DNA of 64,000 nt, taken from positions 1,054,001-1,118,000 of the forward strand of contig NZ_CP018092.1 of the NCBI RefSeq assembly GCF_002754935.1. Reading direction: 5' to 3'. A program made the translations under genes and the position numbers. The DNA is from Thermostichus lividus PCC 6715 (GTDB lineage Bacteria; Cyanobacteriota; Cyanobacteriia; Thermosynechococcales; Thermosynechococcaceae). Positions 50,401 through 58,294 of the stretch are shown in pieces (positions within the stretch are counted from its first letter, which is position 1; each line of letters starts with the position of its first letter). The notes under the pieces are model-generated. The model ran no database searches. It saw only the letters and a list, made by a program, of their open reading frames with translations, and had not been told where the DNA came from.

Positions 50401-50561
50401 GTGAGAGTGCTAGAGCCAAACTGCGGAGGACGGTTAAACACATTTTGAGGAAGTATGGTTATCCGCCCGATCTCCAGACTGCTGCTGTTCAGAATGTACT
50501 AAAGCAAGCAGAAGCGCTATCGGCTGCATGGGTGGCTGGTAGTTCGGTTCAAATTACCTAG
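47408..50561 (+). pseudogene. hsdR: Type I restriction-modification system, R subunit, frameshifted
   Basis: The first frame (47,408-47,899) has the N-terminal nuclease domain with [20 protein letters not shown] (PD-ExK). The second frame (to 50,561) continues with [20 protein letters not shown], the helicase P-loop [13 protein letters not shown], the DEAH box [11 protein letters not shown] and the [11 protein letters not shown] motif VI. The frames join exactly as IEIKNPSSES if the A6 run at 47,882-47,887 is five bases. Full length would be about 1050 residues. Either an assembly error or a real, possibly reversible, loss of restriction. Confidence 0.9.
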
Positions 50562-50572
50562 AAGTCCTAAAT

Positions 50573-50731
50573 ATGAAGACAATACACCCAAGATCTCACT
50601 ATGTCTTAGTTTATCGTTCTGCTCAAGAACCCGATCGCCTACTCAAATCCACTGATTCTCTCGATGGGGAAGACGTGATTCCCGGATTCACGCTGCCCGT
50701 CGCCGAACTGTTTCAAACCCTCTCATTCTAG
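50573..50731 (+). pseudogene. Uma2 C-terminal remnant
   Basis: A 52-residue frame whose second half (LDGEDVIPGFTLPVAELFQ) matches the usual end of Uma2 proteins. The nuclease part is absent. It lies just before an intact Uma2 gene. Confidence 0.55.
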
Positions 50732-50739
50732 GTTGGCTT

Positions 50740-51372
50740 ATGTATGCTGTCATCTCCCGTGAAAAAATCCAACTTCCCCCCGGTAGCGTCATGCGAATGC
50801 CCGGCACCTGGCAAGACTACTGCACTCTACGCGATAGTCGCGGCGACGGCTCCATCCCCCGCATCAAGTATCGCGACGGAGAAATTTTGCTGATGAGTCC
50901 CCTACCCCGCCACGGACGCGAAGCTAATATTCTGGCTGATGTGGTTAAAATCCTCCTCGATAGCGAAAATCGCAATTACGAAGCCTTTACCCCCATCACA
51001 ATGGATATTCCTGAAGTAGGGGGCATTGAACCCGACTACTGCTTCTACATCGATAACTGGCAGGCAGCCGTCGGCAAAGACCGCATCAATTGGCAGACCG
51101 ATCCGCCCCCGGATCTGGTGATTGAAATTGACGTGACCACCTATACCGCTGCTGAAGATTATGCCCCTTACGGTGTTTCTGAAGTCTGGCTGCTCGAAAA
51201 AAGTGGTTTAAAGATGTATGCCCTGCAAGGGGAAACCTATGCACTTCAAACCCGCAGTCGCTATTTTCCAGGGGTGGATCTGCCTGAACTCATTGCTCAA
51301 GTGTTCGCTACCGCCGCTGAACAAGGTACAGGCGTTGCGCTCCGCAACTTGCGCCAACAATTAATGCGCTAA
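50740..51372 (+). CDS. Uma2-family endonuclease-like protein
   Basis: 210 residues. IKYRDGEILLMSPLPRHG, GIEPDYCFYIDNW and PPDLVIEIDVTTYT hold the acidic and Lys-region pattern of Uma2. Different subfamily from the copy at 44 kb. Function unknown; lies between the type I and type III-like restriction genes. Confidence 0.86.
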   Translation: MYAVISREKIQLPPGSVMRMPGTWQDYCTLRDSRGDGSIPRIKYRDGEILLMSPLPRHGREANILADVVKILLDSENRNYEAFTPITMDIPEVGGIEPDYCFYIDNWQAAVGKDRINWQTDPPPDLVIEIDVTTYTAAEDYAPYGVSEVWLLEKSGLKMYALQGETYALQTRSRYFPGVDLPELIAQVFATAAEQGTGVALRNLRQQLMR

Positions 51373-51444
51373 TGATGAGCTAACCTCTGGGATACCTTGA
51401 TCACTGTAAATGCGAGCTTTAGTGGATACGCAGCGGCCTAGCTT

Positions 51445-54400
51445 ATGACCTCCTCCACCCTCAATCCCGCCGTTCTCGAACCCCTGTTTGCCCCTTGGCA
51501 AGAACCCAACGCCCATCGCGTGCGGGCGGAAAAGACCGGCGACCCCGCTGTGGTGAAACAGGGACGCAGAGCCTCCCCGATCGAGGTGGTCAACAACCTA
51601 CGGGCAGCGGTGCGAGAGTGGCGAGAAGCCTTTTACATCGGCGCCAGTGATACCACGATTCAACTGCTGAACCACTGGTTTAACCGCGCTCACCGTAAAA
51701 CCACGCCCGATGGGGAAGAATTTGAGTTTCGCTACTACTTCTGCCAGCGAGAAGCCGTCGAGACTCTGATTTATCTCAAAGAAGTGCGGCGGATTGAGTG
51801 CCTATCCCAAATCATTGCCGAATTTGGCGGCGCCAATGCCGAATTGCAAGCCCTGGGTATCACCGAAGATGAAGATGCCTGGAGCCGCTATGCCTTCAAA
51901 CTGGCAACCGGAGCCGGAAAGACAAAGGTGATGAGCCTGTGCATCGTCTGGAGCTACTTCCACGCCCTGCGGGAATCCGATTCAGAAATGGCGCGGCATT
52001 TTGTCGTGATCGCTCCCAACCTCACCGTGTACGAACGCCTCAAAGACGACTTTGGCAACGGGCGCGTGTTTGACGAAGACCCCCTGATTCCTCCCGAATG
52101 GCGCGGCGACTGGAACCTATCGGTAGTGCTGCAAGACGAAGCCAGCGGTGCCGCTACGGGGGGGACGCTCTACCTCACCAATATCCATCGCCTCTACGAC
52201 ACCGCCAAACGCAAACAGAAAGCTGAGCAAGAGACCTATGATTGGCTGGGGCCAGCCGTCTCTAAGACGAAGGCGCTGGATACGGGGGCAGCCTTGCGCG
52301 ATCGCATCACCGCCCACCGCCAGGTGATGGTACTCAACGACGAAGCCCACCACGTTTGGGACCCCGGCTCTGCCTGGAACGAAGCCATCCGCACCCTGCA
52401 CGAAACCATCCTGTCTCGCAGCGGTTGCAAACTGGTGGCTCAACTGGATTTCTCTGCCACCCCCAAAGACAATAAAGGGTTACTGTTCAAACACATTGTT
52501 TGCGATACGCCCCTAGGGGAAGCAGTGGATGCCGGAATTGTCAAAACTCCCGTCATCGGGCAAGCCAGCCGCAAGCTGGTGGAGCAAGCCACCGACAACG
52601 CCGCCTACCGCTGGGAACAGCATTTGCTTTTGGGCTACGAGCGCTGGAAAAAAAGTTTGGAGGAATGGCAAGCCAGCGGTAAAAAACCCCTGCTGTTTGT
52701 CATGTGCGATAACACCGAAGCCGCCGATCAGATTACCCAACGCCTCAACACCGACCAGCTGTTTGAGCAACTCAATGGCAAAACGATCAACCTGCACACC
52801 AACCTTAAGGGCAAGCTCAAAAAAGTCGGACGGGGCAAAGAGGCGCGGTATGAATTTGTCGAAGACGAAAAAGCCATCAGCGATGAAGACCTGAAAGCTC
52901 TGCGAAAACTCAGCCGGGAACTGGATAGCAACGCCAGTCCCTATTTCTGCATTGTCTCGGTGCTGATGCTGCGGGAAGGCTGGGACGTGCGAAACGTGAC
53001 GACGATCGTGCCCCTGCGTCCCTATAGTTCTAAGGCGAACATTCTACCCGAACAAACGCTAGGGCGAGGCTTGCGCCGCATGACTCCCCCCGGTCAAGCC
53101 AATGAACTGGTGACGGTGGTGGAGCATCCCGCCTTTGCCAGTCTCTATCAGCAAGAACTGGCTCAGGAAGGCTTGCCGCTGGATATTGTGGAACTCGATC
53201 GCGTTCCTGCCACGACGATTTCCATCTTCCCCGATGAAGCCCATAAAGATGTAAATGCTCTGAACATCCAGATTCCTACCCTTTCCGCTGGCTTTCGGAT
53301 TGTGCCCAAGCTGGAAGGGTTGACGATTCAAGACGTGAAAAAAGCGTTTAAGCCCTACAAACCATTACCGTTAGGCAAACAGGGCAGCAACGAAATTCAG
53401 TATGAGGGACGGCACCTGTTTACAGGTGAAGTGGTGGAGAAACTACAACTCAATCTACCGCTGTTAGCATCAGGGATTGGCGCGGTTTCCTACTACGTCA
53501 AGCAACTGGAAACCATTTGCAAACTGCGGGGACTCCATCCCATCCTTGCTCCCCTGATCCAGACCTTCCTAGAAGAGATTCTGTTTGAGCAGAAAACCAC
53601 CCTATTCGATCCAGTGCTGGTCGCTCGCCTAGCCGACTCCGATGTGGGCGAACACCTGCGGGCAGTGTTTGTGCCCCTGATTCGCAGCCGCACCATCACC
53701 ACCGAAGAACGGCTGATGGTTGAACTGCCCAAATCCCTGAATGCCTGGAAACCCTTTCAAGTCACCCTGAGCGAACGCCGTCCCGCCCTGGAAGCGGCCA
53801 AGACCCTGTTTAACCTCGTCCCCTGCAACCGAGAGCTAGAGGTGGCAGTCGCAAAGTTCTGCGATCGCGCCCCCGATGTCGTTGCCTTTGCCAAAAATGC
53901 TGGCCCCCAGTGCTTGCGGATTGATTACCTGGCAAATGGAGACAGACTTGCCTTCTATACCCCCGATTTCTTTGTCCGCACGATTGATGGTCACTACTAT
54001 CTGGTAGAAACCAAAGGGCGCGAAGATCGGGATGTACCCCTGAAAGCTAAAGCGGCGATCGCCTGGTGCGAGGCTGCTAGTCGCCCTCATCCCCTCACCC
54101 CTTCTCCCGTTCTGGGAGAAGGGGAACAAGAAAAAGCATTGGCTCCCCTCTCCCCACCTAGGAGAGGGGCTGGGGGTGAGGGAGTCCAATGGCACTATCT
54201 CTACATTCCCCAGGGCGTGTTTGAACGCATGGCAGGCGATACCATTGCCGAACTCGCCCGTGCCTGTGCTCCCGCTCTGCAAAACTTGCTCCAATCCGAG
54301 GAATTCCAAGATTTACCCCTGTTTGTGAATTTGGGGCAATCTGACGAAGAAGTTGCTATTGTGGATAGCCTGATTGACCCAGCCATTCTCAATGCGCTGC

Positions 54401-54939
54401 CTTCCCGCTATCGCCGTGCTGCCGATCAAGCCGTTATGCTCTATCGCTTCTTTGAAAACAAAGAAGGCATGAATTATGCTCCTGTCTTTACCGCTCTGCT
54501 GGGTTCAATCGATGAAGTGGCTAAAGGCTTCCTGGTACGTCGGCTACAACCGGAGATGCCTGCTACCGTAGATGACCAAAAAGCCTGGTTTGCTCCCTAC
54601 CTGGGAGGTGTAGACCGTAAATCTGAAGACTATTATCGAAAACTCGCCCAAAATCTGAAACGAACGCTGGTGTTTAATAACGGGCTATCAATGATTGGCT
54701 TGCTGCGATCGTGCCTAGACTATGCGCTGAATGACACGACTAAAATCGGTGGTGTATTTGAAGCCTTGCAAACTCAGTTACGTTTTCAGGGCGGACGAAA
54801 AATTTTAGAAACCGTCACCCGCATCAATGATTTTCGGAATACTTACATCGCCCACCAGGAACAGGAGTTGACTGATAAAAACCTAGCTGAGCAAGAACTC
54901 AAGATCTGGATCGAGGCATTGCACATGATTGGAAAGTAA
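51445..54939 (+). CDS. Type III-like restriction endonuclease (Res) with in-frame repeat and C-terminal HEPN-like region
   Basis: 1164 residues. The helicase core has P-loop KLATGAGKTKVM, DEAH-like box LNDEAHHVWD and LREGWDVRNVTTIVPLRPY. The nuclease site is likely PDFFVRTIDGHYYLVETKG (PD-ExK). Residues about 881-913 are encoded by palindromic repeats (HPLTPSPVLGEG, PLSPPRRGAGGEG) inserted between EAAS and VQWHYLYIPQG, which are contiguous-looking family text. The last ~150 residues end with RNTYIAH (R1131 to H1137), the HEPN RNase-type R-x4-6-H pattern. Partner of the mod gene at 55.1 kb. Confidence 0.87.
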   Translation: MTSSTLNPAVLEPLFAPWQEPNAHRVRAEKTGDPAVVKQGRRASPIEVVNNLRAAVREWREAFYIGASDTTIQLLNHWFNRAHRKTTPDGEEFEFRYYFCQREAVETLIYLKEVRRIECLSQIIAEFGGANAELQALGITEDEDAWSRYAFKLATGAGKTKVMSLCIVWSYFHALRESDSEMARHFVVIAPNLTVYERLKDDFGNGRVFDEDPLIPPEWRGDWNLSVVLQDEASGAATGGTLYLTNIHRLYDTAKRKQKAEQETYDWLGPAVSKTKALDTGAALRDRITAHRQVMVLNDEAHHVWDPGSAWNEAIRTLHETILSRSGCKLVAQLDFSATPKDNKGLLFKHIVCDTPLGEAVDAGIVKTPVIGQASRKLVEQATDNAAYRWEQHLLLGYERWKKSLEEWQASGKKPLLFVMCDNTEAADQITQRLNTDQLFEQLNGKTINLHTNLKGKLKKVGRGKEARYEFVEDEKAISDEDLKALRKLSRELDSNASPYFCIVSVLMLREGWDVRNVTTIVPLRPYSSKANILPEQTLGRGLRRMTPPGQANELVTVVEHPAFASLYQQELAQEGLPLDIVELDRVPATTISIFPDEAHKDVNALNIQIPTLSAGFRIVPKLEGLTIQDVKKAFKPYKPLPLGKQGSNEIQYEGRHLFTGEVVEKLQLNLPLLASGIGAVSYYVKQLETICKLRGLHPILAPLIQTFLEEILFEQKTTLFDPVLVARLADSDVGEHLRAVFVPLIRSRTITTEERLMVELPKSLNAWKPFQVTLSERRPALEAAKTLFNLVPCNRELEVAVAKFCDRAPDVVAFAKNAGPQCLRIDYLANGDRLAFYTPDFFVRTIDGHYYLVETKGREDRDVPLKAKAAIAWCEAASRPHPLTPSPVLGEGEQEKALAPLSPPRRGAGGEGVQWHYLYIPQGVFERMAGDTIAELARACAPALQNLLQSEEFQDLPLFVNLGQSDEEVAIVDSLIDPAILNALPSRYRRAADQAVMLYRFFENKEGMNYAPVFTALLGSIDEVAKGFLVRRLQPEMPATVDDQKAWFAPYLGGVDRKSEDYYRKLAQNLKRTLVFNNGLSMIGLLRSCLDYALNDTTKIGGVFEALQTQLRFQGGRKILETVTRINDFRNTYIAHQEQELTDKNLAEQELKIWIEALHMIGK
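54098..54182. repeat. Double GC-rich palindrome inside res
   Basis: Two palindromes: CCCCTTCTCCC/GGGAGAAGGGG (54,098-54,124) and CCCCTCTCC/GGAGAGGGG followed by CTGGGGGTGAGGG (54,145-54,182). They keep the res frame open. Confidence 0.8.
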
Positions 54940-55139
54940 ACCAAATGTACTTGCCAAGTAAGATAACAAATCGTTGGCGTAGCCTCGACCCAGGAGTTTG
55001 GAGCCGACCGCCGAAAGGTGAAGAATCTCTACGATCGCCCTTGTCCTGTCCCTACCCACCACGCCTATTCCATCCAGTAAGCAGTTGGGGCAGTGACTAT
55101 AATTAATTGACGGCAGATATTTGATCCTCAGTGCCTTTT

Positions 55140-57071
55140 ATGCCCCAGCAACCCACCTACGGCCCCCACAACCCCCACCCCCTCTCCCAAATGCGGACGG
55201 AACTGATCTGGGAGGGCAAGTATGACGAGTATGGCAACCGGCGAGAGGTGGATATTGCCGGGTGTGCCATGCCCATGCAGAAGATTGAAAGCATCGACGA
55301 ACCGCGGCGGGCGGCGGCGGCAACGGGGCAGTTGGAACTGTTTGAGCAGCAGAATCCCCGTGTGGATGACTTTCGCAATCGGCTGATCTGGGGCGACAAC
55401 AAGCTGGTGATGGCTTCCCTGTTGCAAGAGTTTAAGGGCAAGATTGACCTGATTTATATTGATCCGCCGTTTGATGTGGGCGAAGACTTTACGATGGATG
55501 TGCCGATTGGTGAGGATAAAGATACTCTTGAGAAAGATCAGTCCACTCTTGAAATGGTTGCATATCGAGATATGTGGGGTATGAACACAGATTCTTACCT
55601 TCACATGATGTATGAACGGCTGACTCTCATACGAGATCTGTTATCTGAAAAGGGAATTCTTTATGTTCATTGTGATTGGCACATGAACTATTTTCTACGT
55701 GCGCTTCTAAACGAAATCTTTCATGTTGATAATTTTCTAAACGAGTGTATTTGGTATTACTACAACAAGATGCATGACGTGAGGAAGCCAATCTTTCCTC
55801 GTTCACACGACACAATCCTTTCATATGCAAAACAGAAAGGGGGACATACTTTTAATCTCCAGCTAGAGAAGCGAGATAAACCTGTGACTCAACTTGTACG
55901 GAAAAAAGTTGACGGTCGAATGGTAAACGCAAGAGATCAGGATGGAAATGTTCTTTATCAGCAACGTGACGAAAGAACGGTAGATGATATATGGCGCATT
56001 CCGATGATTCAACCAGCAGACAAATCTCAAAATACAGGATATGCCACACAGAAGAATGAGCTTATCTTAGAACGCATCATCCAAGCCTCTTCCAACGAAG
56101 GCGATCTGGTTGCCGATTTCTTTTGTGGCAGTGGCACCACCGGGGCGGTTGCCGAGCGGTTGGGGCGCAGGTGGATTATGTGTGATTTGGGGCGGTTTGC
56201 CATCCACACCTCGCGCAAGCGGCTGATTGAGCTACAGCGCAAACTGCACAGTGAGGGCAAACCCTATCGCGCCTTTGATGTTTATAACTTGGGGCGCTAC
56301 GAGCGGCAGTGGTGGCAAAAAGACCGCTTGCAGGGGGCGGATGAAGAACATCGGCGGGTGATTCTGGAGTTTTTCAAAGCCGAAATTCTCACCAACCCAC
56401 CCTCACCCCTGCTGCATGGGCGCAAAGCGGGGGCATTTTGCCATGTGGATGGTATTGACTCCATCTTTACCCGTGAGGAAGCCAAACAGGTCGCCCAAGC
56501 GGTTGCCTCTGCGGGCGGGCGGGAGTGCTATTGCCTCGCTTGGGAATTTGAGATGGACTTGCACTTAACGGTGAATGCCCTGGTGCAGGAGTTGGGCGTA
56601 AAGCTCAAGCTGGTGCAGATTCCCCGCGAGATTATGGAGAAGAATCGCAAGGCACCGCCGCCATTTTTGGAAGTTGCCGTCCTTGCCGCCGAACCCGTTT
56701 ATCGTTCTTCCCCCCTCTCCCCCTCTGGGAGAGGGGCCGGGGGTGAGGGACTCCGCACCGTAGACATCAAACTTACTCAGTTCATCCCATCTCTTGCCGA
56801 AGTGCCCACCAAAGAACTGGAAGCGATCAAGGAACGAGCTATTAAAAGCGGCTTTGATTTTATTGACTTCTGGGCGGTAGATTTTAACTGGCAACCGGGC
56901 AAGCCCTTCACCCACGACTGGCAAGATTATCGCACCCGCAAAGATCGCAGCCTCAAAACCATCAGCGATGCGGGCTACACCTACCCCGAACCGGGCAAAT
57001 ACACCGCCTGCGTCAAAGTGGTGGATACCTTCGGCTGCGACACCTCGATTACCGTAGAAATAGATGTTTAG
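55140..57071 (+). CDS. Type III-like site-specific DNA methyltransferase (Mod)
   Basis: 643 residues from ATG 55140 (GTG 55131 possible). Order of motifs is catalytic DPPF (IDLIYIDPPFDVGED) then SAM-binding DFFCGSGTTGAVAERLGRRW, so the beta group. The region 55,510-56,090 is clearly AT-richer than the rest and probably holds the target-recognition domain. Residues about 523-538 (SPLSPSGRGAGGEG) come from a palindromic repeat. It is 200 bases after res, with a TATAAT hexamer at 55,098-55,103 in the gap. Confidence 0.88.
   Translation: MPQQPTYGPHNPHPLSQMRTELIWEGKYDEYGNRREVDIAGCAMPMQKIESIDEPRRAAAATGQLELFEQQNPRVDDFRNRLIWGDNKLVMASLLQEFKGKIDLIYIDPPFDVGEDFTMDVPIGEDKDTLEKDQSTLEMVAYRDMWGMNTDSYLHMMYERLTLIRDLLSEKGILYVHCDWHMNYFLRALLNEIFHVDNFLNECIWYYYNKMHDVRKPIFPRSHDTILSYAKQKGGHTFNLQLEKRDKPVTQLVRKKVDGRMVNARDQDGNVLYQQRDERTVDDIWRIPMIQPADKSQNTGYATQKNELILERIIQASSNEGDLVADFFCGSGTTGAVAERLGRRWIMCDLGRFAIHTSRKRLIELQRKLHSEGKPYRAFDVYNLGRYERQWWQKDRLQGADEEHRRVILEFFKAEILTNPPSPLLHGRKAGAFCHVDGIDSIFTREEAKQVAQAVASAGGRECYCLAWEFEMDLHLTVNALVQELGVKLKLVQIPREIMEKNRKAPPPFLEVAVLAAEPVYRSSPLSPSGRGAGGEGLRTVDIKLTQFIPSLAEVPTKELEAIKERAIKSGFDFIDFWAVDFNWQPGKPFTHDWQDYRTRKDRSLKTISDAGYTYPEPGKYTACVKVVDTFGCDTSITVEIDV
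56709..56750. repeat. GC-rich palindrome inside mod
   Basis: CCCCTCTCCCC-TCT-GGGAGAGGGG followed by CCGGGGGTGAGGG. Same family as the repeats at 42.3 and 54.1 kb; translated in frame as SPLSPSGRGAGGEG. Confidence 0.8.
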
Positions 57072-57082
57072 GAGGTCAGACC

Positions 57083-57748
57083 ATGCAACAAGTTGATATT
57101 GCCGACGCTCAAACTCAAATTAACCAACTTCTGCAATCTGCCCTGCAAGGCGAAGAAGTGATTATCACCCGCATTGACTTCTCCCCTCCTTGAAAGAGAG
57201 GGGATTCCCAAAGGATGCTACGCAACGGGCTGAAGCCGCGTTGCTTCGCTTTTCCCTTGAGCTGTCACCCACAACTTAATGCGGGTGGGGGCAGTCAAAG
57301 ACCCCCTACTCACCTCAAGCATTTCTGCTATTGGGACTACGTTTATGTTTCGGTTCGTGGTTTCGCGCTTTTCAACACTAGCCAATTCGATACGCTCAAC
57401 ATCCTGCCATTGCTTGCAGTGGTTTAGGCTTGCCGCCAAAGCGGTAGTGACTTACTTGCCGGGATTTCTCCGTACTAGGATGTTTCTTCGCGTAGTTGAT
57501 ACGCCTACTTTCCACGTCTCTAGTTTAACACATAGAGAGGGCTAAAGCCCCCTGAGTTGGCTGTATTCCCTCGCTAAAGCGGAGGGGTTTTAGCCCGCCC
57601 ACATCACTCCTATAACCAGCCTATTCTGAAGTTGATTCAGATTTTGTCTCCTGCCAAACGACGACAACGAGGCAGTGCCAAAGGTCAAATCTGGATGGCT
57701 CCTGACTTTGATGCACCCCTTGAAGACTTTCAGGAGTATAGGTCATGA
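57083..57748 (+). pseudogene. Phd/YefM-type antitoxin, split by IS200/605-like element
   Basis: With RBS GGAGG, ATG 57083 starts MQQVDIADAQTQINQLLQ and reads to codon 30. After removal of 57,174-57,611 the frame continues NNQPILKLIQ ... GSAKGQIWMAPDFDAPLEDF and stops at TGA 57,748, a complete 75-residue antitoxin. The stop overlaps the vapC start (ATGA). The split gene can only make a short non-functional product. Confidence 0.85.
57174..57611 (-). mobile_element. ORF-less IS200/IS605-like element with HEARO/omega-RNA-like core (438 bp)
   Basis: Boundaries are set by exact restoration of the antitoxin frame. On the minus strand the target flank is TTAT, the left end AGGAGTGATGTGG with hairpins, and the right end GAATCCCC + hairpin + GTCAA. 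No target duplication, as expected of the family. Internal blocks TGTGTTAAACTA (57,531-57,542), CATCCT (57,477-57,482) and CAAGTAAG (57,451-57,458) recur in the 20.6-kb element. A 73-residue open frame (57,218-57,439) is of doubtful coding value. Confidence 0.75.
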
Positions 57749-57930
57749 AACTACTCCTGGATACGCATACCTTTCTCTGGTTCATTAACGATAGTCCCGA
57801 ACTGAGTAGCTCTGCTGCCGATCTTTTGGAGTCTGATGTTGATTTACTCCTCAGTACAGCTAGTCTCTGGGAAATCGCGATCAAAGTCAGCCTGAATAAA
57901 CTGATGTTACCTGATAGTTATCAAGGTTAA
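57745..57930 (+). pseudogene. vapC: VapC-type PIN toxin, truncated
   Basis: 61 residues (MKLLLDTHTFLWFINDSPEL, ASLWEIAIKVSLNKL) matching the first half of a ~130-residue PIN toxin; first Asp and middle Glu are kept, later Asp residues are lost. The frame ends at 57,930 where unrelated promoter and riboswitch sequence begins, so this is a recombination junction. Confidence 0.82.
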
Positions 57931-57936
57931 AGGTGG

Positions 57937-57942
57937 TATAAT
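57937..57942 (+). promoter_or_regulatory. Probable -10 box of the metE transcript
   Basis: TATAAT, about 15-20 bases before the riboswitch aptamer. No good -35 match at the expected distance; that region is the vapC remnant. Confidence 0.45.
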
Positions 57943-57954
57943 TTGGAAAATCGG

Positions 57955-58115
57955 TTTTGATGGGGAACAGCCATCAGACGCAAGGGGGAAAGTGCAGTGT
58001 GAATCTGCCGCTGTCCCGCAGCTGTGAAGAGAGGCGCAACTCTCTGAGTCAGAATGCCCGCCGAGCTATGAACCCGTTACGTATACATCTGCGAGGTACG
58101 GATGATGCAAACTTC
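57955..58115 (+). promoter_or_regulatory. Cobalamin riboswitch
   Basis: The aptamer shows GGGGAACAGCC, GTGTGAATCTGCCGCTGTCC, CGCAGCTGTGAAG and the B12 box GAGTCAGAATGCCCGCC (58,046-58,062). It lies upstream of metE, so high cobalamin should shut the B12-independent enzyme off. Ends approximate. Confidence 0.9.
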
Positions 58116-58228
58116 AAGCTTTTGCGATTCGATTTTTGTCGGAAATTTAAAGGTTGTAGCGTTCTGTGTTGAACCTCTGAGCTGAACGCAAGGCTGACAT
58201 TTAGCATTAGTGTTCTGTCTAGTGACGG

Positions 58229-58260
58229 ACTGTTTCCCAGTCGGGGAACGGTAGTTTTTT
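58229..58260 (+). terminator. Intrinsic terminator of the riboswitch leader
   Basis: ACTGTTTCCC pairs with GGGGAACGGT (two G-U pairs) around AGTC, followed by AG and six T, 34 bases before metE. It fits transcription attenuation as the expression platform. An upstream GCGTTC/GAACGC pair may be the alternative stem. Confidence 0.75.
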
Positions 58261-58294
58261 CACGCTTATTCACAGAATTTAGGACGCTACAACC

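Noticed and set aside
53836-54309. 157-residue minus-strand frame in res
   Set aside because: Antisense to res and partly built from the palindromic repeat, which is open in several frames.
55085-55103. Full promoter TTGGGG...TATAAT before mod
   Set aside because: The spacing is only 7 bases, so the pair cannot be a normal -35/-10; only the TATAAT is noted.
57218-57439. 73-residue frame inside the 438-bp element
   Set aside because: No transposase or nuclease motif, and the sibling element lacks it; kept as a note under the element only.
42370-57930. CRISPR array or Cas genes in the defence island
   Set aside because: No regularly spaced direct repeats and no Cas-like protein seen; the repeats present are palindromic and irregularly placed.
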